From contig NZ_LYXZ01000004.1 in assembly GCF_001676615.1 (NCBI RefSeq), positions 148,050 to 212,049 on the forward strand: DNA of 64,000 bases, given 5' to 3'. The notes beneath the pieces were generated by a model. The model was not told where the DNA came from and searched no databases. It worked only from the letters and a program-made list of their open reading frames with translations. The number at the start of each line of letters is the position of its first letter. Within the stretch, counting starts at the first letter, position 1. This stretch comes from Labrys sp. WJW. Its GTDB lineage: Bacteria > Pseudomonadota > Alphaproteobacteria > Rhizobiales > Labraceae. This document shows, in pieces, positions 8,611 to 16,573 of the stretch. The translations under genes and the position numbers were made by a program.

Positions 8611-8837
8611 TTGTAAGCCCGCTTCCCGTGCCCGCCACGCGACGCGGCATCGCCGGCTTGATGAAAAGCGCCGGCAGGCCCCGACATAGGGAGCGGTTTC
8701 CTTGCCCGGCCGATCCGTATTCGGCATAACTCGGATTTTTCCCAGGCCGCTTTCCATTGCGTAAGCGGCCTGCTTGATAATTCATCCGGAACTAGGGATA
8801 ACCCCGTCGGGACAGAGAATTTCTGGAAAGGGAAGCC

Positions 8838-9269
8838 ATGGACGGAGCATATTTGTCGGCTTTGGCGGCTCTGGCCGGATCGAGCATCGGGGCGTTCGCA
8901 TCCTTTGCGACGACCTGGCTTAATCAGAGCTATCAGCAAAGAGTTCAGCGCCTTTCCAATGAAATGTCACGGCGAGAAAGAATATTCGGAGAATTTATTG
9001 ACGAAGCATCGAGGGTATACGGCGATGCCATGGAGAATGATCTGACCGACACGGCAAAATTGGTTAAGCTGTACTCCATCAAGAATAGAATGAAACTATT
9101 CTCGGGGGACGAGGTCATCGCAAGAGCGGAAGAAGTCCTTCAAATAATCGTTCAGCGATATTCCTCGGAGAAGGTGGATTTTTCTCATTTTGATGCCAAA
9201 AAACTTCGGGAATCCGATCTCTTGTATGGCTTTACGGAAGCCTGCCGGAAGGAAATCGTGCGCTACTGA
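8838..9269 (+). CDS. Orphan membrane-anchored hypothetical protein
   Basis: 143 residues starting MDGAYLSALAALAGSS, with one N-terminal hydrophobic segment (about residues 5-25) followed by a charged, helical, probably coiled-coil cytoplasmic part (RVQRLSNEMSRRERIFGEF). A GAAAGGGA ribosome site precedes ATG 8838. Its base composition is visibly more AT-rich than the flanking genes, and it lies between two copies of a control region shared by lysR and the EamA gene. Both facts suggest acquired DNA. No family with known function is recognised; similar one-helix proteins occur scattered in Proteobacteria. Confidence 0.6.
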   Translation: MDGAYLSALAALAGSSIGAFASFATTWLNQSYQQRVQRLSNEMSRRERIFGEFIDEASRVYGDAMENDLTDTAKLVKLYSIKNRMKLFSGDEVIARAEEVLQIIVQRYSSEKVDFSHFDAKKLRESDLLYGFTEACRKEIVRY

Positions 9270-9457
9270 AGGCCGGATTATGGAGCAGGCCGCCATCGGC
9301 GGGTCACGGCTTCCGCAAGCTTCATTCTGCCGATTTGCCGGCGGTGCCAGCCCCATCGGATCGACGATCTGAAGGAGAGGAACGAGGGCGCGACGGCGCA
9401 AGCCTCCGGGCAATTTGATCCATTCAGACCGGGGGGGCAGCCTTGCAATCCGGCGGC
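9270..9457. other. Non-coding tail of the inserted segment
   Basis: No gene is supported here. The stretch includes a G-run at 9431-9437. Minus-strand open frames through it lack a ribosome site and show no similarity to the lysR product, so they were not called. Confidence 0.4.
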
Positions 9458-9500
9458 CATCACAGATCATGATGACGTTCATCAACCAAATGCAATTCCC
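9458..9500. promoter_or_regulatory. Candidate LysR operator, copy 2 (before EamA gene)
   Basis: CATCAC-N2-ATCATGATGACG, ten variable bases, AAATGCAATTCCC, ending 56 bp before ATG 9557. It matches copy 1 at 8568-8610 in sequence, spacing and orientation, and weaker similarity continues for another 15-20 bp. This links the LysR regulator to the EamA gene despite the 1 kb between them. Confidence 0.55.
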
Positions 9501-9556
9501 GCGCAACCCCCGCCTCCGCTAACCTGTTGCCGTAACGATCACGACGGGAGCGGGCG

Positions 9557-10483
9557 ATGTGGGGTGTTCTGGCGGCTGTCCTTTCGAGCGGTATCGGAGG
9601 CACTGCCGTGGTCGCCACACGCTCGCTCTCGAAGGCGATCGACCCGATTACGCTCGGCGCCCTGCGCTTCGGCCTCGGCTTCGTCTTCCTCCTGCCGGTC
9701 GCGTGCCTGCGCCGTGAAGCCTGGCCGCCGCGGCGCGACTGGCCAGGTGTAGCGGGGCTGGGCCTTCTGTTCTTCGGGCTTTTTCCGATCCTGTTCAATG
9801 CTGCGCTCTATTTCACCACGGCAGCGCGCGGCGCCATTGCCCTCTCGGCCTTGCCGGTCCTGACCATGCTGGCGGCCACGGCCCTCCAGGCAGAGGCGAT
9901 GACGGCACGCAAGATCCTGGGCGTTCTGGTCACCATGTCCGGGGTGACGCTGGCGCTGCTGTCCGGGCTCTCCACAACGCCTCCAGGCGCCTGGCGTGGC
10001 GATCTCCTGATGCTCGCGGCGGCGCTCGTGATGGCGCTCTACACGATCTGGTCCCGGCCTTTTGTCACCCGTTCAGGGCCTATTCGCTTCACTCTGATGG
10101 CGATGGGGGGCGGGGCGCTCTGCCTCGTTTCGGCGGCGGCGATCGGCGGAGGCTTGGCGAATGTCCGCGGGCTTTCGCTGGAAGCCTGGCTGGCTGCAAC
10201 CTATCTCGGCATTGTCGGCAGCGCGCTGGTCTTCTTCCTGTGGTCTTTCGCGGTCACCCATACGACGCCGACGCTGGTGGCGATCGCGGTGGCCGTCAAT
10301 CCGATCACAGCCAGCCTCGCGGGAGAGCTGTTTCTCGGAGAAAGGCTGGGCTGGAACTTCGTGGCAGGTCTCGGCCTGGTCTGTCTCGGCATCGTCATCG
10401 CGGCCACCAGGCCCGGCTGGCGCCCTTCCCAGATACTCAGCGAGAAACGTCGGTTTCACCCCCGAACACCACCCCGCGGTTGA
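9557..10483 (+). CDS. EamA/DMT-family transporter
   Basis: 308 residues with ten predicted membrane helices in two EamA repeats (about residues 1-135 and 150-280), the drug/metabolite transporter architecture. Members export amino acids, nucleosides or other metabolites; the substrate is not readable. The core ends at about GIVIAATRPGW, and the last 20-25 residues (charged, ending TPPRG) are unusual. They are encoded by DNA that on the other strand is the end of a truncated outer-membrane-protein gene, so the C-terminus was probably created by a rearrangement. The upstream motif ties it to the LysR regulator at 7680-8573. Confidence 0.82.
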   Translation: MWGVLAAVLSSGIGGTAVVATRSLSKAIDPITLGALRFGLGFVFLLPVACLRREAWPPRRDWPGVAGLGLLFFGLFPILFNAALYFTTAARGAIALSALPVLTMLAATALQAEAMTARKILGVLVTMSGVTLALLSGLSTTPPGAWRGDLLMLAAALVMALYTIWSRPFVTRSGPIRFTLMAMGGGALCLVSAAAIGGGLANVRGLSLEAWLAATYLGIVGSALVFFLWSFAVTHTTPTLVAIAVAVNPITASLAGELFLGERLGWNFVAGLGLVCLGIVIAATRPGWRPSQILSEKRRFHPRTPPRG

Positions 10484-10751
10484 ACTGGTAATTGTAGCCA
10501 GCATGCGCGCCGAAGGAGGAACCGAGATCCGAGGAGGACTGGCTGGCGCCTTCCGTGCTCCATTTCGACCTTCCCTGGGACAGGCCGGCATGAGCTCCGG
10601 CATAGAACCCTGTCCAGTCATGGGGCCCGGACGCTTTCTTGGAATCCAGGGGTGGCGGTGCGAATTTGTTCTCCTTGGGAGCCAATCCGTCGGCAAAAGC
10701 GCTGCCCGTCAGCAGGAGCAGTGCGCCGGCGGCGAAAGCGAGGATCTTCAT
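10437..10751 (-). pseudogene. Truncated Omp25-like outer-membrane beta-barrel gene
   Basis: ATG 10751, with GGAG upstream, gives only 104 residues: a signal peptide (KILAFAAGALLLLTGSAFA) and the first part of an Omp25/porin-like barrel (DWTGFYAGAHAGLS, FGAHAGYNYQFNRGVVFGGE). Family members usually have over 200 residues and end in an aromatic residue. This one stops just after GGETDVS, inside the 3' end of the opposing EamA gene. The distal strands are missing, so the product cannot form a complete barrel. A rearrangement joining the two genes near 10440 is the simplest reading. Confidence 0.7.
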
Positions 10752-10893
10752 GGTCGACTCCGGCAATTTCGTAGATTGATCGCAGAATCTACAGAAGAAT
10801 GCGACCGAATGAAGATCTTGCCCGAATGAAATCCCCCTCCGCCGCTCCAGCGGGGTTGTGACCGATGCAAGGCCGTTCCAGCCAGGCACTGTC

Positions 10894-11610
10894 TCAGCCA
10901 AGCCGATGCGTGATCCAGCCGCCCCAGAACAGGCTCGAGAAGAACAAGGTCGGTTCTGCGAAACCGGCCTGCATCAACAATTCTGCGACCGCCTGATCGG
11001 AAGCGGGCGGATCGGCGCCCTGCCGGATCTTGCCCAGCTTGGCAGTGATCTCTTGGGCCGATGCCCCATGCATGCGCCAGCGCTCGCCCCAGGCCGCGAG
11101 AAAGAGCGGCTTGCTCGCATAGACATGCCGGTTGCCGGCCAGGATGAGAGGCGCCCGGGGTTTGAGACGGGCTGCCAGCGCCTCGAGGATGGCCTGCTTG
11201 GCGGGAAGGCCGGGAAGGTGGTGCAGAACGCCGATCAAGGTCGCGGCGTCATAGATCGGCTCCTCGGGCAGGGTCGCGACCTCGCCCAATATGGGCGTCG
11301 TTCGTGCCACCAGGCCCGCTTCGCCGACCGCGGCCATGGCGAGTTCGAGCATCGGGGCAGAAGGGTCCACGGCGGTGAAGTGCCAGAGGGGTTCGAGGCG
11401 AGCCGCCGAGACGATCTCCTGGGCGGTGCCGCCGGCACCCGCCACGAGAACCCGCGCCGGCCGGCCTGGGCCGAGGTCGGCCGCGAGCAGGCAGGCGGCA
11501 AGTTCGTGGCAGGCATCATAGCCAGCCAGGGCGATGCGGCTCTGGACCCCATATTCGGCCGCCCTGCCGGCGTCGAATTTTCCGGCTGCCGTGTTCTCCG
11601 TCTCGGTCAT
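10894..11610 (-). CDS. Class I SAM-dependent methyltransferase
   Basis: 238 residues from ATG 11610, which follows GAGGGAGAAG; an ATG six codons upstream is less well placed. The Rossmann motif I reads ARVLVAGAGGTAQEI, the acidic residue ending strand two is in FTAVDPSAPMLELA, and the post-motif segment ATLIGVLHHLPG resembles methyltransferase types 11/12/25. The substrate is unknown. The gene stands alone between the truncated Omp gene and the dienelactone hydrolase gene, all on the minus strand. Confidence 0.8.
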   Translation of the reverse strand: MTETENTAAGKFDAGRAAEYGVQSRIALAGYDACHELAACLLAADLGPGRPARVLVAGAGGTAQEIVSAARLEPLWHFTAVDPSAPMLELAMAAVGEAGLVARTTPILGEVATLPEEPIYDAATLIGVLHHLPGLPAKQAILEALAARLKPRAPLILAGNRHVYASKPLFLAAWGERWRMHGASAQEITAKLGKIRQGADPPASDQAVAELLMQAGFAEPTLFFSSLFWGGWITHRLG

Positions 11611-11707
11611 GATCTTCTCCCTCACCACCGCTCCTTTGCTTGGGAGCGGCGATGCCGGGAAGGCCGGTTCTTATGCTGGTATAAAAGCTGACTGTCGCAG
11701 GCCTGGA

Positions 11708-12499
11708 TCAATTCTTGGCAAAGCTCTCGGCCAGCCAGGACCGCATCATCGCATAAGACCTCGCTGCGGCCTTGGCGTCGTAGCGGCAATTGCCCGTCTT
11801 GCCGGTGGCCTCGGTTTCCGTGAAGCAATGCACGGCGTGGCCGATCTCGACGAATTGCCAGTCAGCGGGGCTGCCACGCATCTCCTCGGTGAATTTGGGC
11901 ACGTCCGGCATGGTGGCGCTATCGTCGGCCCCGTTGATGGCGAGCACGCGTGCCTTGATGGTTTTGGCCAGCGTCGGATCGTCGGTGCCGAGGCCACCAT
12001 GGAAGGAAATCACGGCCTTGGCGTCCGAGCCGCTGCGCGCGAGGTCGAGCACGGCGCTGCCGCCGAAGCAGAACCCGATCGCCGCCAGCCGGGACTGGTC
12101 GATCGGCGCATTGGTAGCGTTGACCTTCAATTGCTCGAAGGCCTTGTCGATGCGCTTGCGCATCAGAGCTCGATTGCCATAGAGCGGCCCGATGGCGGCC
12201 TTGGCTTCATCGTCGTTCTTGGGGCGGACACCCTCGCCATACATGTCGGTGAGCAGGATGACGTAATCCTTGCCTGCAATCTTTTTGGCCTTCTCGACGG
12301 CGGTGTCGCCGACGCCATACCAGTTGGGCACCATGACCAGGCCGGGCCGTTTGGCCTTCACGGCGTCGTCATAGATCAATTGGCTTTTGAAGGTCGTGCC
12401 GTCCAAGGTCCAATCGACCGGCTTGACCACCATCTTGGCGAAGGCGGGCGTGGCAACGAAAAGGGCGAGTAAAGGCAGAACGAAGCGGGCAAGGCGCAT
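11708..12499 (-). CDS. Exported dienelactone hydrolase family protein
   Basis: 263 residues with a signal peptide (RLARFVLPLLALFVATPAFA), so probably periplasmic. The alpha/beta-hydrolase catalytic Cys is in AAIGFCFGGSAV (near residue 143), the acid in INGADDSATMPD and the His in EIGHAVHCF, matching the Cys-Asp-His triad of dienelactone hydrolases. Those enzymes open dienelactones in chloroaromatic degradation, but many exported members have other, unknown ester substrates. No aromatic degradation genes adjoin it, so the name states fold and family only. Confidence 0.82.
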   Translation of the reverse strand: MRLARFVLPLLALFVATPAFAKMVVKPVDWTLDGTTFKSQLIYDDAVKAKRPGLVMVPNWYGVGDTAVEKAKKIAGKDYVILLTDMYGEGVRPKNDDEAKAAIGPLYGNRALMRKRIDKAFEQLKVNATNAPIDQSRLAAIGFCFGGSAVLDLARSGSDAKAVISFHGGLGTDDPTLAKTIKARVLAINGADDSATMPDVPKFTEEMRGSPADWQFVEIGHAVHCFTETEATGKTGNCRYDAKAAARSYAMMRSWLAESFAKN

Positions 12500-12564
12500 G
12501 GGAGGTCCTCTCGACGGCGGATGAAACCTTGTCGGACCATCATGCTACCAGAGCCCGCAGGCTT

Positions 12565-13476
12565 TCAAACCTGCCGCGCGATAGTACCGATCACATTGAC
12601 GAGAAGCCGTGCGGCCGTGAGCGCCGACAGGCCGCTTTCGTCGGCGGGCGGATAGAGTTCGACGAGATCGAAGCCCGCGATCCTTGCCCGCTTGCCGAGG
12701 CCTGCGATCAGGTCGGTCACCTGGGTATAGCTGAGGCCGCCCGGCGTGCGGGCCGCCACTCCCGGCAGGACGCCGGGGTCGAGGCCATCGCAATCGAGGG
12801 TGACGACGACCTGCGCCCCCAAGGGAATGTACTGGAGTGCAGCCTCGATGCCCTGGACGTGAATTTCACGGGCGGTGACCAGGCGGCTGCCATAGGTCCG
12901 GGCCGCCTCGATTTCTGCCAAGCGCGCGCTGCCGACGCCCCGCATGCCGACCTGCACCATGCCAGCCACATGCGCCATCTCGCTCGCGCGGCGCATCGGG
13001 CTGGAATAGCCCTGGCGTTCGCCATGCAGTTCGTCGCGCCAGTCGATATGGGCATCGATCTGCAGGATCCAGATCGGGCCGTGATCGGCAAAGCCGGCAA
13101 GGAAGGGAATGGGGACGGAATCGTCGCCGCCGAGCAGGAGAGGCACGGCCCCTGCCGCCAGGATCTCACGCGTCTTCGCCTCGATCCGATCCCGGTTTGC
13201 GGCATTGTCGTGCATGACGGTCTCGATGTTGCCGATATCGACGCAGGAACCGGGCTCGCCGGCGAAGAGCGGCCCGCCCAGGTCGAAATCCCAATGCTCG
13301 ACCAGACCGGCATCCTCCTGGCTGGCGGCGCGTATGGCGTCCGGCGCCAAGGCATAGGGTGTGCTGTCCTTGATGGGATAGGTGCTGCCATGGCCGGCAC
13401 CGAAGATCACCATTCGAGGCGTGCGGTCGCCGGCAAGGTGGGTAGGAAAGTCCAGGAAGGTGGGTAGGGCGGTCAT
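12565..13476 (-). CDS. Agmatinase-like ureohydrolase
   Basis: 303 residues from ATG 13476; the open frame further upstream overlaps the Lrp gene and is not coding. The binuclear-manganese motifs are DAHIDWRDE and TLDCDGLDPGVLPG, as in agmatinase, guanidinobutyrase and related guanidino hydrolases. The first metal motif reads GGDDS where arginase and SpeB have GGDHS, so a normal metal-binding His is replaced by Asp. It may form an operon with the Lrp/AsnC gene 26 bp upstream. The substrate is therefore uncertain. Alternatives are a guanidino-compound hydrolase tied to nitrogen salvage in the adjoining ectoine island, or a member with altered metal content. Confidence 0.75.
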   Translation of the reverse strand: MTALPTFLDFPTHLAGDRTPRMVIFGAGHGSTYPIKDSTPYALAPDAIRAASQEDAGLVEHWDFDLGGPLFAGEPGSCVDIGNIETVMHDNAANRDRIEAKTREILAAGAVPLLLGGDDSVPIPFLAGFADHGPIWILQIDAHIDWRDELHGERQGYSSPMRRASEMAHVAGMVQVGMRGVGSARLAEIEAARTYGSRLVTAREIHVQGIEAALQYIPLGAQVVVTLDCDGLDPGVLPGVAARTPGGLSYTQVTDLIAGLGKRARIAGFDLVELYPPADESGLSALTAARLLVNVIGTIARQV

Positions 13477-13502
13477 TGGGATCCAATCCTGTCGGCAGCA
13501 AC

Positions 13503-13985
13503 TCAGGAGACGGATGCCTCGACGATTTCGAGCGGGAATCCGGTCTGCTTGATGGTCTTGGTGACGATATAGGTGAAATAGCGGTCGATGCCGATTTCGG
13601 CCTCGAGCAAAGCATCGATCAGGCGCTGGTAGGAATCGATGTCGGTGGTCACCACGCGCAGGAGATAGTCGATGCCACCCCCGACGGCGTCGCAGGCGAC
13701 GATGGCAGGCTCGCGCATCACCGCGGCCTCGAAGCGCTGGAAATCCGCCTGGCGATGGCTTTTGAGCGTGATCTCGACCAGCACGGTGGCAAAGCGCCCC
13801 AACCGGGCCGCGTCGATGACGGCGCCGTAGCGGGCTATCACCCCGGCTTTTTCCAGGCGGCGCAGCCGTTCCCAGCACGCGGCTGCCGACAGGCCAGCCT
13901 CGGCGGCGAGGTTCAGCTTGGTGATGCGGCCATCGCGCTGCAGGGCTGCGAGGATCTTCAGATCGATCTTGTCGAGTTTCAACAT
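13503..13985 (-). CDS. Lrp/AsnC-family regulator (DoeX-like by position)
   Basis: 160 residues: an N-terminal HTH (LDKIDLKILAALQRDGRITK, then LSAAACWERLRRLEKAGVI) and a C-terminal RAM ligand-binding domain (GGGIDYLLRVVTTDIDSYQRL). It is divergent from the MocR gene with only about 60 bp between starts. Lrp/AsnC regulators (DoeX, AsnC) lie beside ectoine catabolic genes in Halomonas and several Alphaproteobacteria. The position therefore suggests a role in sensing ectoine catabolites, but it could also serve the agmatinase-like gene downstream. Confidence 0.8.
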   Translation of the reverse strand: MLKLDKIDLKILAALQRDGRITKLNLAAEAGLSAAACWERLRRLEKAGVIARYGAVIDAARLGRFATVLVEITLKSHRQADFQRFEAAVMREPAIVACDAVGGGIDYLLRVVTTDIDSYQRLIDALLEAEIGIDRYFTYIVTKTIKQTGFPLEIVEASVS

Positions 13986-14029
13986 GGCGCCGGCGAATGG
14001 ATTGGTATAATACGGATAGGCTCGGATAT

Positions 14030-14041
14030 TGTATCAGGACA
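14030..14041 (+). promoter_or_regulatory. Candidate EnuR/MocR half-site before mocR
   Basis: TGTATCAGGACA ends 5 bp before ATG 14047. It matches two words upstream of eutB (15515-15526, 15549-15560) in the form TGTATC-N3-ACA. The location would allow autoregulation. Confidence 0.45.
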
Positions 14042-14046
14042 ATTTC

Positions 14047-15507
14047 ATGTCATTCTCCAATTCTGACCGGTCTGCGCGATTTGTCGAATCGCGTGCGCCT
14101 CTGGCGGCTGCAGCAGAATGGCGGCCAGTCCTACCGCGCCGCAAGGGCGTGACCAAGCACAAGCTGCTGACCGACCTGATCATTGCCGATGTCGAGGCCG
14201 AGGTCCTGAAGCCGGGAACGCGCATGCCGACCCATCGCGACCTTGCTCACGCCCTCAAGGTTTCGGTGCAAACGGTCAGCATCAGCTACAAGGAAGCGGA
14301 ACGGCGCGGGATCCTGCGCGGCGAGGTCGGGCGGGGCACCTTCGTGCGGGACCGGGTGACCGAGCGCGCCGAGCGCTTCATGCTCGATCGTTCCCCCGGG
14401 CAGACGGCCGACCTGTCCATCATTCGCGCCGTCTACACCGAGGTGCATGAGCGTGCCTCGCGACAGGTAATGGCGCGCCTGGGCGACGGGGACAATAGCG
14501 CCTTCATGCGTACCTGCCGTCCGATCGCCGGGCTCGACCGGCACCGCGCCGCGGCCAGGCTCTGGCTGCGCGGGCTCGGCGTGGAAGCCGAATCCGAACG
14601 CATCCTGATCACCAATGGCGCGGCCCATGGCCTCTTCCTGGCCGTGGCCTCGGTCGTCCATCCCGGTGACCTCGTGCTGACCGAAAACCTCACGGATCAC
14701 GGCATCATCGGCCTGGCCTCGTTGCTGGGTTTCACACTGCGCGGCTTGCCGACTGACGCCGAAGGCATCCTGCCAGAGGCTCTGGAATCCGCCTGCGCGG
14801 CGGGCGGCGTCAAGGCGCTCGTCCTCATTCCCTCGCTGGGCAATCCGACCAGCCACGTGGCCGGCGCCGAACGTCGGCGGGCGATTGCCGACATCGCGGG
14901 CCGCTACGGCATTTTCGTGATCGAGGACGAGGTCTACAAACCCCTGCTCGACAAGCCTTTGCCCTCGATCGCTCAGATGCTGCCCGAACTCGGCTTTTTC
15001 GCCACCTCGATGACCAAATCGGTGATGACGGGGCTGCGCGTCGGCTATCTCGTGGTGCCGCCGGCCTATTCGATCCGCGTTGGCAGCATCATGCGGGTCA
15101 CGAGCTGGAGCGCCACCAATCTTCCTGCCGAGATCGCCTCGCTGTGGATCGAGGACGGCACCGCCGAGGCCCTTCTCGGCCTGCAGCGCCAGGAAGCCCG
15201 CGCCCGCCAGGCCATCGTGACCCAGGTGCTCGGCGATATCGTCGCCTCCAACCATCCCCTTTCGCTTTGCGCCTGGCTGAAAGTGCCGCCGCGCTGGACG
15301 GAGGAGGGGCTGGTGCGTGCCCTGGCCCAGCGCGCCATCGCGGTGACGCCCTCCGACCCCTTCGTCGCTGGCGAGGCAGGCACCGGCGGGATCCGCATCT
15401 GCCTCGGCGGGCGGCTGTCGCATGCCGCCCTGGCGGAGACGCTCGCATCGGTTCGGGCAACCTTCGAGCAATTGCCGCCCGTATTCGATGCGCGCTTGAT
15501 TGCCTGA
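14047..15507 (+). CDS. enuR: MocR/GntR-type regulator of ectoine use (EnuR-like)
   Basis: 486 residues from ATG 14047. An N-terminal GntR winged HTH (residues about 35-100: KPGTRMPTHRDLAHALKVSVQTV) is fused to a type-I aminotransferase domain with the PLP-binding Lys in ATSMTKSVMTGLRVGY. EnuR, the MocR regulator of ectoine catabolic operons, senses ectoine-derived diaminobutyrate compounds through PLP bound at this Lys. It directly precedes eutB. The EnuR assignment rests on the operon context and architecture; the general MocR assignment is firm. Confidence 0.85.
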   Translation: MSFSNSDRSARFVESRAPLAAAAEWRPVLPRRKGVTKHKLLTDLIIADVEAEVLKPGTRMPTHRDLAHALKVSVQTVSISYKEAERRGILRGEVGRGTFVRDRVTERAERFMLDRSPGQTADLSIIRAVYTEVHERASRQVMARLGDGDNSAFMRTCRPIAGLDRHRAAARLWLRGLGVEAESERILITNGAAHGLFLAVASVVHPGDLVLTENLTDHGIIGLASLLGFTLRGLPTDAEGILPEALESACAAGGVKALVLIPSLGNPTSHVAGAERRRAIADIAGRYGIFVIEDEVYKPLLDKPLPSIAQMLPELGFFATSMTKSVMTGLRVGYLVVPPAYSIRVGSIMRVTSWSATNLPAEIASLWIEDGTAEALLGLQRQEARARQAIVTQVLGDIVASNHPLSLCAWLKVPPRWTEEGLVRALAQRAIAVTPSDPFVAGEAGTGGIRICLGGRLSHAALAETLASVRATFEQLPPVFDARLIA

Positions 15508-15592
15508 TCGCTCCTGTATCATTACAATATAATAATTGACATGATTTTTGTATCGTAACACCATCCCTCCCAAGCCAGGAGGGATGGGTTCG
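15508..15592 (+). promoter_or_regulatory. Promoter region of the ectoine operon with paired operator words
   Basis: TGTATCATTACA at 15515-15526 and TGTATCGTAACA at 15549-15560 are direct repeats 34 bp apart. A TATAAT lies between them (15528-15533), followed by TTGACA (15536-15541). An AGGAGGG ribosome site lies at 15578-15583. The paired sites around promoter-like boxes fit control by the MocR regulator encoded just upstream. Confidence 0.5.
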
Positions 15593-16573
15593 ATGCCGGT
15601 TTCGGTCACCATCGACGAGATCAGGGCCGCCCATGCGCGGATCGCGGGGCATGTGGTTCGCACGCCGCTGCGCCACGCGCCGTCGCTTTCGCAGGACAAT
15701 TTGCCGGTTCATCTCAAGCTGGAGACGCGCCAAGCCACCGGCTCGTTCAAGCTTCGCGGGGCAACCAACGCCGTTCTGTCATTGAACATATCGGCCCAAG
15801 AGCGAGTCCCAGGAGTCGTCACCGCCTCGACGGGAAACCACGGCCGTGCGGTCGCCCATGCAGCCAAGGCCCGGGGGATCCAGGCCGTGGTGTGCATGTC
15901 GCAGCTGGTGCCGGGAAACAAGGTCGAGGCCGTCCGCTCGCTCGGCGCCGAGGTGCGCATCGTCGGCCGCTCCCAGGATGACGCGCAGGAAGAGGTCAAC
16001 CGGCTTGTGGCCGAGGAAGGCCTTGCAGAAATCCCGCCTTTCGACCACCCGGCCGTGATCGCGGGGCAGGGAACGATCGGGCTCGAAATCATCGAGGACT
16101 TGCCGGAAGTCGAACTCGTGCTGGTGCCATTGTCGGGCGGCGGACTGGCAGGCGGGATCGCGGCAGCCGTCAAGGCGCTCCGACCCCAGGCCAGGGTCAT
16201 CGGCATCTCGATGGCCCGGGGCGCGGCGATGCATGCCAGCCTGCTGGCCGGAGAGCCGGTCCAGGTCGAGGAGTTGCCGACGCTGGCGGATTCGCTCGGC
16301 GGGGGCATCGGGCTCGCCAATCGCTACAGTTTCGCCCTGTGCCGCGCCTTCCTCGACGAGGTCATCCTGCTGACCGAAGAGGAGGTGGCAACCGGCATCC
16401 GGCATGCCTTCACCGCGGACGGCGAAATCGTCGAGGGAGCCGCGGGTGTCGGCATCGCCGCCTTGCTGGCCGGCAAGGTCAGGCCGTCGGGACCGACGGC
16501 GATCGTGGTTTCCGGCCGCAATATCGACCCGGGCCTGCATCGGCGCATCGTGGAGGAGGGAGTGACGGCATGA
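15593..16573 (+). CDS. eutB: EutB, threonine-dehydratase-like PLP enzyme
   Basis: 326 residues from ATG 15593. An in-frame ATG at 15584 directly abuts AGGAGGG and is too close to it. The fold-type II PLP site is LETRQATGSFKLRGA (Lys near residue 50), with TASTGNHGRAVAHAA and the Gly-rich phosphate loop PLSGGGLAGG following, as in serine/threonine dehydratases. In hydroxyectoine-using bacteria EutB works with EutA and EutC in converting hydroxyectoine to ectoine. It overlaps eutC by ATGA. Without context it would be called a threonine dehydratase; the operon makes EutB the better call. Confidence 0.85.
   Translation: MPVSVTIDEIRAAHARIAGHVVRTPLRHAPSLSQDNLPVHLKLETRQATGSFKLRGATNAVLSLNISAQERVPGVVTASTGNHGRAVAHAAKARGIQAVVCMSQLVPGNKVEAVRSLGAEVRIVGRSQDDAQEEVNRLVAEEGLAEIPPFDHPAVIAGQGTIGLEIIEDLPEVELVLVPLSGGGLAGGIAAAVKALRPQARVIGISMARGAAMHASLLAGEPVQVEELPTLADSLGGGIGLANRYSFALCRAFLDEVILLTEEEVATGIRHAFTADGEIVEGAAGVGIAALLAGKVRPSGPTAIVVSGRNIDPGLHRRIVEEGVTA

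Noticed and set aside
14131..15699. 522-residue minus-strand open frame
   Set aside because: Antisense to the MocR regulator, whose HTH and PLP Lys motifs are clear; no motif in the shadow.
15593..16573. Catabolic threonine dehydratase
   Set aside because: The fold fits, but coupling to eutC, doeA and doeB makes EutB the more likely identity.
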